Made by a program: the position numbers and the translations under genes. Source: Pedococcus cremeus (GTDB taxonomy: Bacteria; Actinomycetota; Actinomycetes; Actinomycetales; Dermatophilaceae). From it: a stretch of 64,000 nt of DNA. The stretch is from positions 372,001 to 436,000 of the forward strand of contig NZ_FOHB01000003.1 of the NCBI RefSeq assembly GCF_900111375.1, written 5' to 3'. The first letter of the stretch is position 1. Every line of letters starts with the position of its first letter. The notes beneath the pieces are model-generated. The model had not been told where the DNA came from. It did no database searches and saw only the letters and a list, made by a program, of their open reading frames with translations. Shown one piece after another: positions 1 to 12,270 of this stretch.

Positions 1-635
1 GCACCGATCCTCGGCAGCGGTGTGCCCTCGGGGGCCGACTGCCGGTCGGTCCTGGGCGCGCCCGCCTCGGCATCGACCACTGCTGCCCCGCGGGGGGACA
101 ACCGGTAGCCGATGTCGAGCGACTCGGTGAGGCCGAGCTCCTTGAGCTTGCGCACGTCACGCTTGAACGACGGGGTGTCGCGGCCGAGCTCGGCAGCCAG
201 CTCGGGGGCGCGGACCGTGGGGGAGCGGTCGATCACGGCCAAGGTGGCTCTGGTCCACGGCCCCCTGGGCGAGGCTGCGTCGAGCCGGTCCAGGCGCCGC
301 CGGATCGCCGCGACCTCGTCGCCGTCCGGCACGGCCGCCCGGAGCGCCTCCCGTGGGTCGGCACCGACATAGCGCAGACCGACGCGCCACACGGGCCGGT
401 CCGCCTTGGCCTCGAGCATGCCCCGCAGGTCCGTCAGCGACGGCGATCCCGCTCTGCGGGCCTCGGTCGCGGTGATGCGTGAGGCGGCGACCTGGTCCAC
501 GCTGGTGACCTCGAGGAGGCCCACGCGGGTCCGCAGCCGTGTCCCCACGAGCACCCGCGGACGGTCCCAGCGGCGGAAGGCCAGGTCGACCTCGCCGGCC
601 TTGATGGCCGCAAGGGTCTCCGGACGGATCATCAT
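1..635 (-). CDS. ASCH-domain protein, C-terminus beyond window edge
   Basis: Reading the minus strand from an ATG-ATG pair at 635/632, the frame stays open to base 1, so about 211 residues are visible and the C-terminus is missing. The N-terminal ~70 residues (start MMIRPETLAAIKAGEVDLAF, then a hydrophobic stretch with VGTRLRTRVG and VTSVDQV) resemble an ASCH/PUA-like beta-barrel, a fold linked to RNA or modified-nucleotide binding. Residues ~130-190 look like a small winged-helix segment (APELAAELGRDTPSFKRDVRKL). The gene is divergent from the gntR gene at 719, sharing an ~80 bp spacer. ASCH assignment is by pattern only; substrate unknown. Confidence 0.6.
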   Translation of the reverse strand, partial: MMIRPETLAAIKAGEVDLAFRRWDRPRVLVGTRLRTRVGLLEVTSVDQVAASRITATEARRAGSPSLTDLRGMLEAKADRPVWRVGLRYVGADPREALRAAVPDGDEVAAIRRRLDRLDAASPRGPWTRATLAVIDRSPTVRAPELAAELGRDTPSFKRDVRKLKELGLTESLDIGYRLSPRGAAVVDAEAGAPRTDRQSAPEGTPLPRIG

Positions 636-682
636 GCCCGGCAACCTACCGGCGCCCTGCTCCAGGCGGGCGGCGGCCAGAC

Positions 683-718
683 TTGACCATCTCCGCACGT
701 TGATATGCAATATATCGC

Positions 719-719
<1 letters not shown>
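683..719 (+). promoter_or_regulatory. Promoter and GntR-type operator overlapping the gntR start
   Basis: TTGACC at 683-688 can serve as a -35 element. TGCAATATATCGCA at 706-719 is an imperfect palindrome (12 of 14 positions symmetric) that runs into the ATG at 719. AT-rich dyads of this type are typical operators of FCD-class GntR regulators. Its position over the -10/start region suggests autorepression and a leaderless or nearly leaderless transcript. Operator identity is inference. Confidence 0.5.
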
Positions 720-5096
<4,377 letters not shown>

Positions 5097-5130
5097 CCGC
5101 CAGGACGGCCGCGTCCACACCATGACGACG

Positions 5131-5171
5131 GGCGGGGTATGCCGGGTGCTCGCCACCCGGCACACCCCGCC
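5131..5171 (+). terminator. leuA terminator hairpin
   Basis: Arms 5131-5148 and 5154-5171 pair over 18 positions with one A/C mismatch around a 5 nt loop, and flanking CATGAC (5121-5126) / GTCATG (5175-5180) extends the dyad. Only a short TT follows. The left arm contains one copy of the window-wide GTATGCCG octamer, matched by GGCACACC rather than its exact partner. Confidence 0.75.
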
Positions 5172-5207
5172 TTGGTCATGTGCCTGAGTGGGGTGACCGC
5201 ACAACAA

Positions 5208-5256
5208 TGTTCGCATCTCGAACGTCTGGCCAGAATGCGAACAGCGGTTGTAGGGT
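5208..5256 (+). promoter_or_regulatory. IclR (PcaR/PcaU-type) operator and promoter of the pca operon
   Basis: GTTCG-CATCT-CGAAC (5209-5223) is a palindrome, and a third half-site TGCGAAC lies at 5236-5242. Acinetobacter PcaU/PobR operators likewise have a palindrome plus a third spaced repeat. A -10-like TAGGGT at 5251-5256 is 7 nt before the pcaH ATG, so the operator occupies about -55 to -20, a position suited to activation. The same palindrome recurs at 10696-10710. Regulator assignment is inferred from the IclR gene in the operon. Confidence 0.6.
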
Positions 5257-5263
5257 TCGGGTC

Positions 5264-6022
5264 ATGGACACCCAGGCCGCGATCAGCGGCGAGATCGATG
5301 GGATCCACCGCGACAGCGACGTCGAGGAGACTCAGCCGCGGCTGGACTTCGCGCCCTACCGCAGCTCGGTGCTGCGCCACCCCACCAAGGACCTGCACCA
5401 CGCCGACCCCGAGGGGGTCGAGCTCGTCGCCCCGGTGTTCGGGCACAGCGACGTCGACCCGCTCGAGGCCGACCTCACCCTGCAGCCGGGCGGGGAGCCG
5501 ATCGGCGAGCGCATCCGCGTCGTGGGCCGCGTGCTCGACGGCGACGGCCGCCCGGTGCGTGGGCAGCTCGTCGAGGTGTGGCAGGCCAACGCCGCCGGCC
5601 GGTACATCCACAAGCGCGACCAGCACCACGCGCCGCTGGACCCCCACTTCACGGGGGTCGGGCGCTGCCTGACCGGCGACGACGGCAGCTACAGCTTCAC
5701 GACCATCAAGCCGGGCCCCTACCCGTGGCGCAACCACGAGAACGCGTGGCGGCCCGCGCACATCCACTTCTCGCTCTTCGGCAGCGAGTTCACCCAGCGG
5801 ATGGTCACCCAGATGTACTTCCCGGGCGACCCGCTCTTCCCCCTCGACCCCATCCTGCAGGCGGTGACCCAGCAGAGCGCCCGCGACCGCCTGGTCGCCC
5901 GCTACGACCACGAGGTCTCCGAGCACGAGTGGCTGCTCGGCCTCCGGTGGGACATCGTGCTGACCGGGACGCACGCGACCTGGATGGAGCCCAGTGATGG
6001 AGCCGGTGATGAGCACGCCTGA
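5264..6022 (+). CDS. pcaH: Protocatechuate 3,4-dioxygenase, beta subunit
   Basis: Iron(III)-bearing subunit of the intradiol dioxygenase that cleaves protocatechuate to 3-carboxy-cis,cis-muconate. Starting at ATG 5264 it has 252 residues. The four iron ligands expected in the family are visible: Y114 (GRYIHKRD), Y153 (PGPYPWRN), H166 and H168 (RPAHIHFS). The N-terminal pca_dioxygenase segment and the intradiol barrel are complete. It is the first gene of an operon whose members overlap one another; the pcaG start lies inside its 3' end. A -10-like hexamer directly upstream suggests a leaderless message. Confidence 0.95.
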   Translation: MDTQAAISGEIDGIHRDSDVEETQPRLDFAPYRSSVLRHPTKDLHHADPEGVELVAPVFGHSDVDPLEADLTLQPGGEPIGERIRVVGRVLDGDGRPVRGQLVEVWQANAAGRYIHKRDQHHAPLDPHFTGVGRCLTGDDGSYSFTTIKPGPYPWRNHENAWRPAHIHFSLFGSEFTQRMVTQMYFPGDPLFPLDPILQAVTQQSARDRLVARYDHEVSEHEWLLGLRWDIVLTGTHATWMEPSDGAGDEHA

Positions 6023-6587
6023 CCCCCAGCAGCTGGTGCCCACGGCGGGCCAGACGATCGGCCCCTTCTACGGCTTCGCCCTTCCGTACGAACGCGGCCA
6101 CGAGCTCGTGCCCCCGGGAACACCCGGGGCGGTGCGGCTGCATGGCACGGTCCTCGACGGCGCCGGGGTCCCCGTGCCCGACGCGATGCTCGAGATCCGG
6201 CAGGCCGACCCCTCCGGGAACGTGCCGGCGGTCGAGGGGTCGCTCCGCCGCGACGGCACCGTCTTCACGGGCTGGGGCCGGTGCGCCGTCGACCCCGGTG
6301 GCCGGTACTCGTTCACGACCGTCGAGCCCGGCGCCACCGACGAGGGCTCCGCGCCGTTCTTCGCCGTCACCGTCTTCGCGCGGGGCCTGCTCAACCGGCT
6401 GTTCACCCGGGCCTACCTGCCCGGGGAGGAGCGGCTCGAGGGTGACCGCCTGTTGTCCGGGCTGGAGCCCGAGCGCCGCGGGACCCTCGTCGCGAGCCGG
6501 GAGGACGACGGATCGCTGCGCTTCGACGTCCGCCTGCAGGGTGAGGGCGAGACCGTCTTCCTCGCCTTCCCCCGACACGGCCGGTGA
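6009..6587 (+). CDS. pcaG: Protocatechuate 3,4-dioxygenase, alpha subunit
   Basis: Non-iron partner of PcaH; together they form the (alpha-beta)n ring-cleaving enzyme. ATG at 6009 is preceded by GGAG at 5999-6002 and gives 192 residues; ATG 5997 and GTG 5994 are alternatives. The family opening TAGQTIGPFYGFALPY and the intradiol core (VLDGAGVPVPDAMLEIRQAD, RYSFTTVEPG) are present, while the HxH iron ligands of PcaH are absent as expected (APFFAVTVFAR). It overlaps pcaH by 14 nt and pcaB by 4 nt. Confidence 0.93.
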   Translation: MSTPDPQQLVPTAGQTIGPFYGFALPYERGHELVPPGTPGAVRLHGTVLDGAGVPVPDAMLEIRQADPSGNVPAVEGSLRRDGTVFTGWGRCAVDPGGRYSFTTVEPGATDEGSAPFFAVTVFARGLLNRLFTRAYLPGEERLEGDRLLSGLEPERRGTLVASREDDGSLRFDVRLQGEGETVFLAFPRHGR

Positions 6588-7999
6588 CAGCGGTGGCCGA
6601 CCACGGGCTGCTGGACCCCGCCACGGTGCGGGTGCCCTCGCTCACCGACGACGAGGCCGTGCTCGCCGCGCTGCTCGACGTGGAGGTCGCCTGGGCGCGG
6701 TCCCTGGCCGCCGTCGGGCCCGCGCCCGAGACGCTCCCCGATGTGGTCGAGAAGGCGGTGGCCCGCCTCGACCTCGACGCGGCACAGGTGGCTGAGGCCG
6801 GTGAGGCGGGCGGCAACCCCGTCATCCCGCTCGTGCGGGCCCTCAAGAGCGCTGTGCGCGATGACGACCCCGACGCGGCCGCCTGGGTGCACCGGGGGCT
6901 GACGAGCCAGGACGTGCTCGACTCCGCGCTCCTGCTCGTCGCGGCGCGGGCCCTCGACCGGCTGCAGGACGACCTGGCGACGGCCTCGGCCGCGCTGGTC
7001 AGGCTCGCGGGGAGCCACCGCGGCACGCCGATGGTGGCCCGCACCCTCGCCCAGCACGCGCTGCCCACGACCTTCGGCGCCAAGACCGCCGGTTGGTTGC
7101 AGGGCGTGCTCGACGCCCGTGAGGGGGTGGCTACGACACGCGCCGCGCTGCCGGTGCAGTGCGGGGGAGCCGCCGGCACGCTCGCGCTGGCCGACCTGGT
7201 GACGCAGGGCCGGGCCGACGACCTCGCCGCCGCCTTCGCCACCCGGCTGGGCCTGCGCTGGCCGGGCAGCGCGTGGCACACCCGGCGGGGTCCGGTCACG
7301 GGGCTCGGCGACGCGCTGACCACCGTGACGGACGCCCTCGGCAAGATCGCCTCCGACGTCGTGCTGCTCTCCCGGCCGGAGGTCGGCGAGCTCGCCGAGC
7401 CCGTGGCCGAGGGGCGCGGCGGCTCCTCGACCATGCCGCAAAAGCGCAACCCCGTGCTCTGCGTGCTCATCCGCTCCACAGCGCTTCAGGCCCCGCACCT
7501 GGCCGCCTCGCTGCACACCAGCGCCGCGCTCGCGGTCGACGAACGGCCCGACGGCGCCTGGCACGCCGAGTGGCCGGTGCTGCGCCGCCTGCTCCAGCTC
7601 GCCGCCGGCGCGGCCGCGCTGGCTGCTGAGCTCCTCGACGGCCTCGAGGTGCACCCTGACGCCATGGCCGCCAACCTCGCCCACGCCGGTCCGCTGCTGC
7701 TGGCCGAGCGGCTGCAGGCCGAGCTGCCGGACCGCCTCGGCGGGGGCGCGGCTGCGGCTCAGGTGCAGGACCTGCTGACCAGGGCCGGCGCGGCGGGGGA
7801 CCCGCGCGCGGTGCTGCGCGACGGCATACCGGTCGAGGCCGTGTCGGACGACGAGCTGGACGCCATGCTCGACCCGCGCCGCTACGTCGGCGTCGCCGAC
7901 GCCCTGGTCGACCGGGCGGTGGAGCGCGCCGCACGAGTGGACGCCGCAGCAGCGCGGGGCGCGGCGGCAGAAGGAGGCGGTGAGGCCCATGACGGCTGA
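6584..7999 (+). CDS. pcaB: 3-carboxy-cis,cis-muconate cycloisomerase
   Basis: Converts 3-carboxymuconate to 4-carboxymuconolactone. Member of the fumarase/aspartase superfamily: the signature GSSTMPQKRNP is at residues 280-290, and the conserved region TSQD (108-111) is present. The GTG start overlaps the pcaG stop (GTGA). At 471 residues it is slightly longer than the ~450 common in the family, with an Ala/Arg-rich tail after the last helix. The start of pcaC lies within its last 11 nt. Confidence 0.93.
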   Translation: MTAVADHGLLDPATVRVPSLTDDEAVLAALLDVEVAWARSLAAVGPAPETLPDVVEKAVARLDLDAAQVAEAGEAGGNPVIPLVRALKSAVRDDDPDAAAWVHRGLTSQDVLDSALLLVAARALDRLQDDLATASAALVRLAGSHRGTPMVARTLAQHALPTTFGAKTAGWLQGVLDAREGVATTRAALPVQCGGAAGTLALADLVTQGRADDLAAAFATRLGLRWPGSAWHTRRGPVTGLGDALTTVTDALGKIASDVVLLSRPEVGELAEPVAEGRGGSSTMPQKRNPVLCVLIRSTALQAPHLAASLHTSAALAVDERPDGAWHAEWPVLRRLLQLAAGAAALAAELLDGLEVHPDAMAANLAHAGPLLLAERLQAELPDRLGGGAAAAQVQDLLTRAGAAGDPRAVLRDGIPVEAVSDDELDAMLDPRRYVGVADALVDRAVERAARVDAAAARGAAAEGGGEAHDG

Positions 8000-8393
8000 C
8001 CGGACCGCGGCGGAGGCCCACGCCGAGGGCATGGCCGTTCGGCGCGAGGTGCTCTCCGACGAGCACGTCGACCGCGCCGCGTCGCGGACCTCGCCGCTGA
8101 CCGCCGACTTCCAGGACCTCATCACCCGCTACGCGTGGGGGGAGATCTGGACCCGGCCCGGGCTCGACCGCCGGATGCGCAGCGCGATCACCCTGACGGC
8201 CCTCATCGCCCACGGCCACTGGGGCGAGCTGGAGATGCACCTGCGGGCTGCCCGCCGCAACGGGCTCAGCGATGCCGAGATCGCCGAGGTGCTGCTGCAG
8301 TCCGCCATCTACTGCGGCGTGCCCGCCGCCAACCACGCCTTCTCCGTCGCGCAACGCGTGCTCGAGGAACCAGAGGGAGAGAACGAGTCGTGA
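7989..8393 (+). CDS. pcaC: 4-carboxymuconolactone decarboxylase (stand-alone)
   Basis: Decarboxylates 4-carboxymuconolactone to 3-oxoadipate enol-lactone. ATG 7989 follows AAGGAGG at 7971-7977, giving 134 residues, a single CMD (AhpD-like) domain with FQDLITRYAWGEIWTRPGLD and ALIAHGHWGELEMHLRAAR. Many actinobacteria carry a PcaL fusion of enol-lactone hydrolase (PcaD) and PcaC; here only the PcaC half is present and no PcaD gene lies anywhere in the operon. It overlaps pcaB and pcaI. Confidence 0.92.
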   Translation: MTADRTAAEAHAEGMAVRREVLSDEHVDRAASRTSPLTADFQDLITRYAWGEIWTRPGLDRRMRSAITLTALIAHGHWGELEMHLRAARRNGLSDAEIAEVLLQSAIYCGVPAANHAFSVAQRVLEEPEGENES

Positions 8394-9082
8394 CCCAGTT
8401 CGTGGCCGACCCCGACGAGGCTGTCGCCGGCATCGGGGACGGCGTTTCCGTGATGATCGGTGGCTTCGGCACGGCGGGCCAGCCCGTCGAGCTGATCGAG
8501 GCCCTCGTGCGCTCCGGGGCGCGCGACCTCACCGTCGTCAACAACAACGCCGGCAACGGTGACGTCGGCCTCGCCGCCCTGATCGGGGCAGGGCGGGTCC
8601 GCAAGATCATCTGCTCCTTCCCGCGGCAGAGCGACTCCCACCACTTCGACGCGAAGTACCGCGCCGGCGAGATCGAGCTCGAGCTCGTGCCGCAGGGCAA
8701 CCTCGCGGAGCGGATCCGTGCCGGCGGGGCGGGCCTCGGCGGGTTCTTCACCCCCACGGGCTACGGCACCCTGCTCGCCGAGGGCAGGGAGACCCGCGAG
8801 ATCGGCGGTCGCCACTACGTGTTCGAGCTGCCGCTCACCGCGGACTTCGCCCTCGTGAAGGCTCACCGCGCCGACGGCATGGGCAACCTCACCTACCGCA
8901 AGACCGCCCGCAACTTCGGCCCTGTCATGGCCACCGCGGCGCGGCACACCATCGTGCAGGTGGCCCAGGTGGTGCCGACCGGTGGGATCGACCCCGAGGT
9001 CGTGGTGACACCGGGCATCTTCGTCGACACCGTCGTCGAGCTGCCCTCCGCCCAGCCCGCACCCGAGGAGGACGGTCAGTGA
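8390..9082 (+). CDS. pcaI: 3-oxoadipate CoA-transferase, alpha subunit
   Basis: Subunit A of the enzyme transferring CoA from succinyl-CoA to 3-oxoadipate. GTG 8390 overlaps the pcaC stop (GTGA) and gives 230 residues. The family glycine loop VMIGGFGTAGQP is at residues ~21-32, and the typical GVGLGGFFTPTG-like loop reads GAGLGGFFTPTGYGT. The downstream partner pcaJ overlaps by 4 nt. Because the family includes succinyl-CoA:acetoacetate transferases, the 3-oxoadipate specificity rests on the pca operon context. Confidence 0.9.
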   Translation: MTQFVADPDEAVAGIGDGVSVMIGGFGTAGQPVELIEALVRSGARDLTVVNNNAGNGDVGLAALIGAGRVRKIICSFPRQSDSHHFDAKYRAGEIELELVPQGNLAERIRAGGAGLGGFFTPTGYGTLLAEGRETREIGGRHYVFELPLTADFALVKAHRADGMGNLTYRKTARNFGPVMATAARHTIVQVAQVVPTGGIDPEVVVTPGIFVDTVVELPSAQPAPEEDGQ

Positions 9083-9759
9083 CGGACGAAGCAGCGACGC
9101 TGTCCGCGGCGGGGCCCCTCACCCGCGACGAGGTCGCCCGGGTCGTTGCCCGGGACATCCCGTCGGGCTCCTACGTGAACCTCGGCATCGGCCTGCCGAC
9201 CAAGGTGGCGAACCACCTCGAGCCGGACTCAGGCGTGGTGCTGCACACCGAGAACGGCATGCTCGGCATGGGGCCGGAGGCCCACGGCGACGAGGTCGAC
9301 CACGACCTCATCAACGCCGGCAAGATCCCGGTCACCGAGCTCCCCGGCGCCGCCTACTTCCACCACGCCGACTCGTTCGCGATGATGCGCGGAGGCCACC
9401 TCGACATCTGCGTCCTGGGCGCCTACCAGGTCTCCGCCGGCGGCGACCTGGCCAACTGGCACACCGGCCGCCCCGACGACATCCCGGCCGTGGGCGGGGC
9501 CATGGACCTCGCGCTCGGCGCCAAGCAGACGTTCGTGATGATGGACCTGTTCACCCGGTCGGGGGAGCCCAAGCTGGTCCCGTCGTGCACCTACCCCCTC
9601 ACCGGACTCGCCTGCGTGAGCCGGGTCTACACCGAACGGGCCGTGTTCCTCCTCGGCGACGGACAGGTCCGGGTCCGGCAGACCTTCGGCACGAACGTCG
9701 CCGACCTGCAGGCCGGCCTTCCGGGCGTCGAGCTGGTCGACGCTACGGGCCGGGCATGA
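9079..9759 (+). CDS. pcaJ: 3-oxoadipate CoA-transferase, beta subunit
   Basis: Catalytic partner of PcaI, 226 residues from GTG 9079. The nucleophilic glutamate is E58 in LHTENGMLGMGP, the site that forms the glutamyl-CoA intermediate. YVNLGIGLPTKVANHL and GGAMDLALGAKQ are family landmarks. It overlaps pcaI by 4 nt and the iclR gene by 4 nt (ATGA), keeping the regulator in the same transcript. The product beta-ketoadipyl-CoA needs a thiolase (PcaF) that is not in this window. Confidence 0.92.
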   Translation: MTDEAATLSAAGPLTRDEVARVVARDIPSGSYVNLGIGLPTKVANHLEPDSGVVLHTENGMLGMGPEAHGDEVDHDLINAGKIPVTELPGAAYFHHADSFAMMRGGHLDICVLGAYQVSAGGDLANWHTGRPDDIPAVGGAMDLALGAKQTFVMMDLFTRSGEPKLVPSCTYPLTGLACVSRVYTERAVFLLGDGQVRVRQTFGTNVADLQAGLPGVELVDATGRA

Positions 9760-10553
9760 GCGCCGAGACCGAGGGGACGACCCCGTCGCCCAGCGGGGAG
9801 TTCGTCCAGTCCCTCGCCCGTGGCTTCGCGGTGATCCGTGCCTTCGACGAGCACCACCCGCAGCTGACCCTCTCCGAGGTCGCCCGCCGGGCTGGGCTCT
9901 CGCGGGCGACCGCCCGGCGGTTCCTCTTCACGCTGGTGACGCTGGGCTACATGCGCACCGACGGCCGCGAGTTCGCGCTCACTCCACGGGTGCTGCAGCT
10001 CGGCTACGCCTACCTGTCGGGGATGCGGCTGCCGGAGGTCGCCGAGCCCCACCTCAAGCAGCTGTCCCAGGAGGTGGGGGAGTCGACCTCCGCCTCGGTG
10101 CTCGACGGTGACGACGTCGTCTACGTCGCCCGGGTGCACACGCGGCGGATCATGACCGTCGGCATCAACGTCGGCACCCGCTTCCCGGCCTACGCGACGT
10201 CGATGGGCCGCGTGCTGCTGGCCAACCTGCCCCCCGAGGAGCTGCGCGCCTACCTCGACCGCGTCGAGCTGCGCCCGCTCACCCCGCGCACCATCACCGC
10301 GCGCGACGAGCTCGAGGCGGTGCTGGCCACCGTGCGCGAGCAGGGCTGGGCCAGCGTCGACCAGGAGCTCGAGGCCGGCCTGCGGTCGGTCGCCGTGCCC
10401 ATCCGCGGGCGCGACGGCCGCGTCGTCGCCGCCATGAACGTCTCCATGCGCGTCGGCCTGCCGGGGGAGGACCCGCACAAGGTCGAGCACGTCCTCCCAG
10501 CGGCGCTCGCCGCGGCGGAGCGCATCTCCGCCGACCTCGCCCTGGCGGGCTGA
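9756..10553 (+). CDS. pcaR: IclR-family regulator of protocatechuate catabolism
   Basis: 265 residues from ATG 9756, which overlaps the pcaJ stop. The N-terminal winged HTH is at ~18-75 (LTLSEVARRAGLSRATARRFLFTLVTLGY) and the IclR effector domain follows (YVARVHTRRIMTVGINVGTRFPAYATSMGRVLL). The FVQSLARGFAVIRAFDE opening is characteristic of PcaR/PcaU/PobR-type aromatic regulators. Being the last gene of pcaHGBCIJ makes it autoregulated. Likely binding sites are the palindromes at 5209-5223 and 10696-10710. Whether it activates, represses or does both cannot be read directly. Confidence 0.88.
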   Translation: MSAETEGTTPSPSGEFVQSLARGFAVIRAFDEHHPQLTLSEVARRAGLSRATARRFLFTLVTLGYMRTDGREFALTPRVLQLGYAYLSGMRLPEVAEPHLKQLSQEVGESTSASVLDGDDVVYVARVHTRRIMTVGINVGTRFPAYATSMGRVLLANLPPEELRAYLDRVELRPLTPRTITARDELEAVLATVREQGWASVDQELEAGLRSVAVPIRGRDGRVVAAMNVSMRVGLPGEDPHKVEHVLPAALAAAERISADLALAG

Positions 10554-10568
10554 CACCCTCCCTCGCCA

Positions 10569-10609
10569 CGCGGCATACGTGCTGGTCAGGCGTGCCCGGG
10601 TATGCCGCG
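10569..10609 (+). repeat. Inverted repeat made of two CGGCATAC octamers
   Basis: CGCGGCATAC at 10569-10578 and GTATGCCGCG at 10600-10609 are perfect 10 bp inverted copies around a 21 nt spacer, 16 nt after the pcaR stop. It could be a weak terminator of the pca operon, but there is no T-run. Both arms are copies of the window-wide octamer. Confidence 0.5.
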
Positions 10610-10650
10610 GCGCCCCGGCGTTCCCGGCTGCACCGCGCCTTCTCCGACCC

Positions 10651-10711
10651 TTGACACCCCTGGTGGGTCACCGTAGGTTGAAATTTGGAACAAGTGTTCG
10701 CATAGCGAACA
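10651..10711 (+). promoter_or_regulatory. Promoter and IclR operator of the aldehyde dehydrogenase-pobA unit
   Basis: TTGACA (10651-10656), a 17 bp spacer and TAGGTT (10674-10679) form the best sigma-70-like promoter in the window. TGTTCGC-ATA-GCGAACA (10695-10711) is a perfect 7 bp-arm palindrome, and an extra GAACA half-site at 10688-10692 makes a second dyad with TGTTC. The palindrome sits at about +10 to +26, a roadblock position suggesting repression, unlike the copy upstream of pcaH. Confidence 0.65.
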
Positions 10712-10798
10712 TGGCGGTTCGGCTGAACTGACGACTCGCCGAAGCCGCTGAAGGCGCTGGCCCTGACATCCACCCACCAACTCACCCGGAGGCCACCC

Positions 10799-12259
10799 AT
10801 GACGTTCTTCGATCCCCAGACCTGGTCCGGTCGCCTCTACAGCTCGGGCTGGACGTCCGGCGCGGGAGGCACCCACGACGTCGTCGAGCCGGCGACCGGC
10901 GAGACGATCGGGTCCTTCGGCGTCGCCACCGCTGACGACGTCGCCCGCGCCACCCACGTCGCGGCGAAGGCCCAGCGCGACTGGGCCGCGCTGCCCTACA
11001 CGGAGCGGGCGCGGGTGATGCGCAACGCCGGCCGCGTCATCGAGGAGCAGGCGCCGGTTCTCGCGCACTGGCTCGTGCGCGAGGCGGGCTCCGGCCAGGG
11101 CAAGGCCGCGTTCGAGGCGAGTCTGGTGGCGGGGGAGTACCACACCGGCGCCGCGACGGCCGAGGCGCCGTACGGCCAGCTGCTGCGCACCGCCCAGCCG
11201 CGGCTGAGCATGGCGCGGCGGGTGCCCGCCGGTGTCGTCGGCGTCATCTCGCCCTTCAACTTCCCGCAGATCCTCGCCAGCCGGTCGGTGGCTCCGGCTC
11301 TGGCCACCGGTAACGCGGTGATCCTCAAGCCGGACCCGCGCACCGCGGTCTCCGGAGGCCTGTTCCTCGCAGCGGTGCTGGCGGAGGCGGGCCTGCCGGA
11401 GGGCCTGTTCCACGTGCTGCCCGGCGGCATCGAGGTCGGCAGCGCGCTCGTCGAGGAGCCGCGCGTGCGGATCATCTCCTTCACCGGGTCGACGGCCGCG
11501 GGGCGCAAGGTCGGCGAGTCCGCCGGGCGCCTGCTCAAGCGGGCCCACCTCGAGCTCGGCGGCAACAACGCCCTCATCGTGCTCGACGACGTCGACCTGC
11601 CGGCCGCCGTCTCCGCGGGTGCGTGGGGCTCGTTCCTGCACCAGGGGCAGATCTGCATGACGACGGGCCGGCACCTCGTCCACGAGCGGATCTACGACGA
11701 GTACGTCGAGCGCCTCGCCGCCACCGCCGAGAAGATCCCGGTCGGCAACCCGGCCACGTCCGACGCGCCGCTCGGGCCGGTGATCGACGCCCACCAGCGC
11801 GACCGCATCCACGACCTCGTCACCCGGTCGAAGGAGGCCGGCGCCCGGGTCGCGGCTGGCGGCACCTACGAGGACCTCTTCTACCGCCCGACCGTGCTCG
11901 CCGAGAGCGGCTACGACCACCCGGCCTTCGCCGACGAGGTGTTCGGCCCGGTCGCCCCGGTGGCGCGCTTCTCCACGGTCGAGGAGGCGATCGCCCTGGC
12001 CACGCAGAGCGAGTACGGCCTGTCGCTCGGCATCCTCACCAAGGACGTCATGAAGGCCTGGGAGATCGCCGGGCAGATCCCGTCGGGCATCGTGCACATC
12101 AACGACCAGACCGTCGACGACGAGCCGACCGCTCCGTTCGGCGGTGTCGGGTTCTCGGGCACCGGCACCCGCTTCGGCGGCGTCGAGGCCAACGTCGAGG
12201 CCTTCACCGAGACCCAGTGGGTCACGATGCAGGGCTCCATCACGCCCTACCCGTTCTAG
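10799..12259 (+). CDS. Aromatic aldehyde dehydrogenase (benzaldehyde/vanillin type)
   Basis: NAD(P)-dependent aldehyde dehydrogenase of 486 residues. Catalytic Asn154 (SPFNFP), Glu252 (HLELGGNN) and Cys286 (HQGQICMTTGR) are all present. The opening FFDPQTWSGRLYSSGW and the GQICMTTGRHLVHE segment resemble benzaldehyde dehydrogenases. It sits 12 nt before pobA and shares the IclR operator with the pca operon, so the likely reaction is (hydroxy)benzaldehyde to (hydroxy)benzoate, feeding PobA. The exact aldehyde is inference. Confidence 0.85.
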   Translation: MTFFDPQTWSGRLYSSGWTSGAGGTHDVVEPATGETIGSFGVATADDVARATHVAAKAQRDWAALPYTERARVMRNAGRVIEEQAPVLAHWLVREAGSGQGKAAFEASLVAGEYHTGAATAEAPYGQLLRTAQPRLSMARRVPAGVVGVISPFNFPQILASRSVAPALATGNAVILKPDPRTAVSGGLFLAAVLAEAGLPEGLFHVLPGGIEVGSALVEEPRVRIISFTGSTAAGRKVGESAGRLLKRAHLELGGNNALIVLDDVDLPAAVSAGAWGSFLHQGQICMTTGRHLVHERIYDEYVERLAATAEKIPVGNPATSDAPLGPVIDAHQRDRIHDLVTRSKEAGARVAAGGTYEDLFYRPTVLAESGYDHPAFADEVFGPVAPVARFSTVEEAIALATQSEYGLSLGILTKDVMKAWEIAGQIPSGIVHINDQTVDDEPTAPFGGVGFSGTGTRFGGVEANVEAFTETQWVTMQGSITPYPF

Positions 12260-12270
12260 GCCGCCACGGC

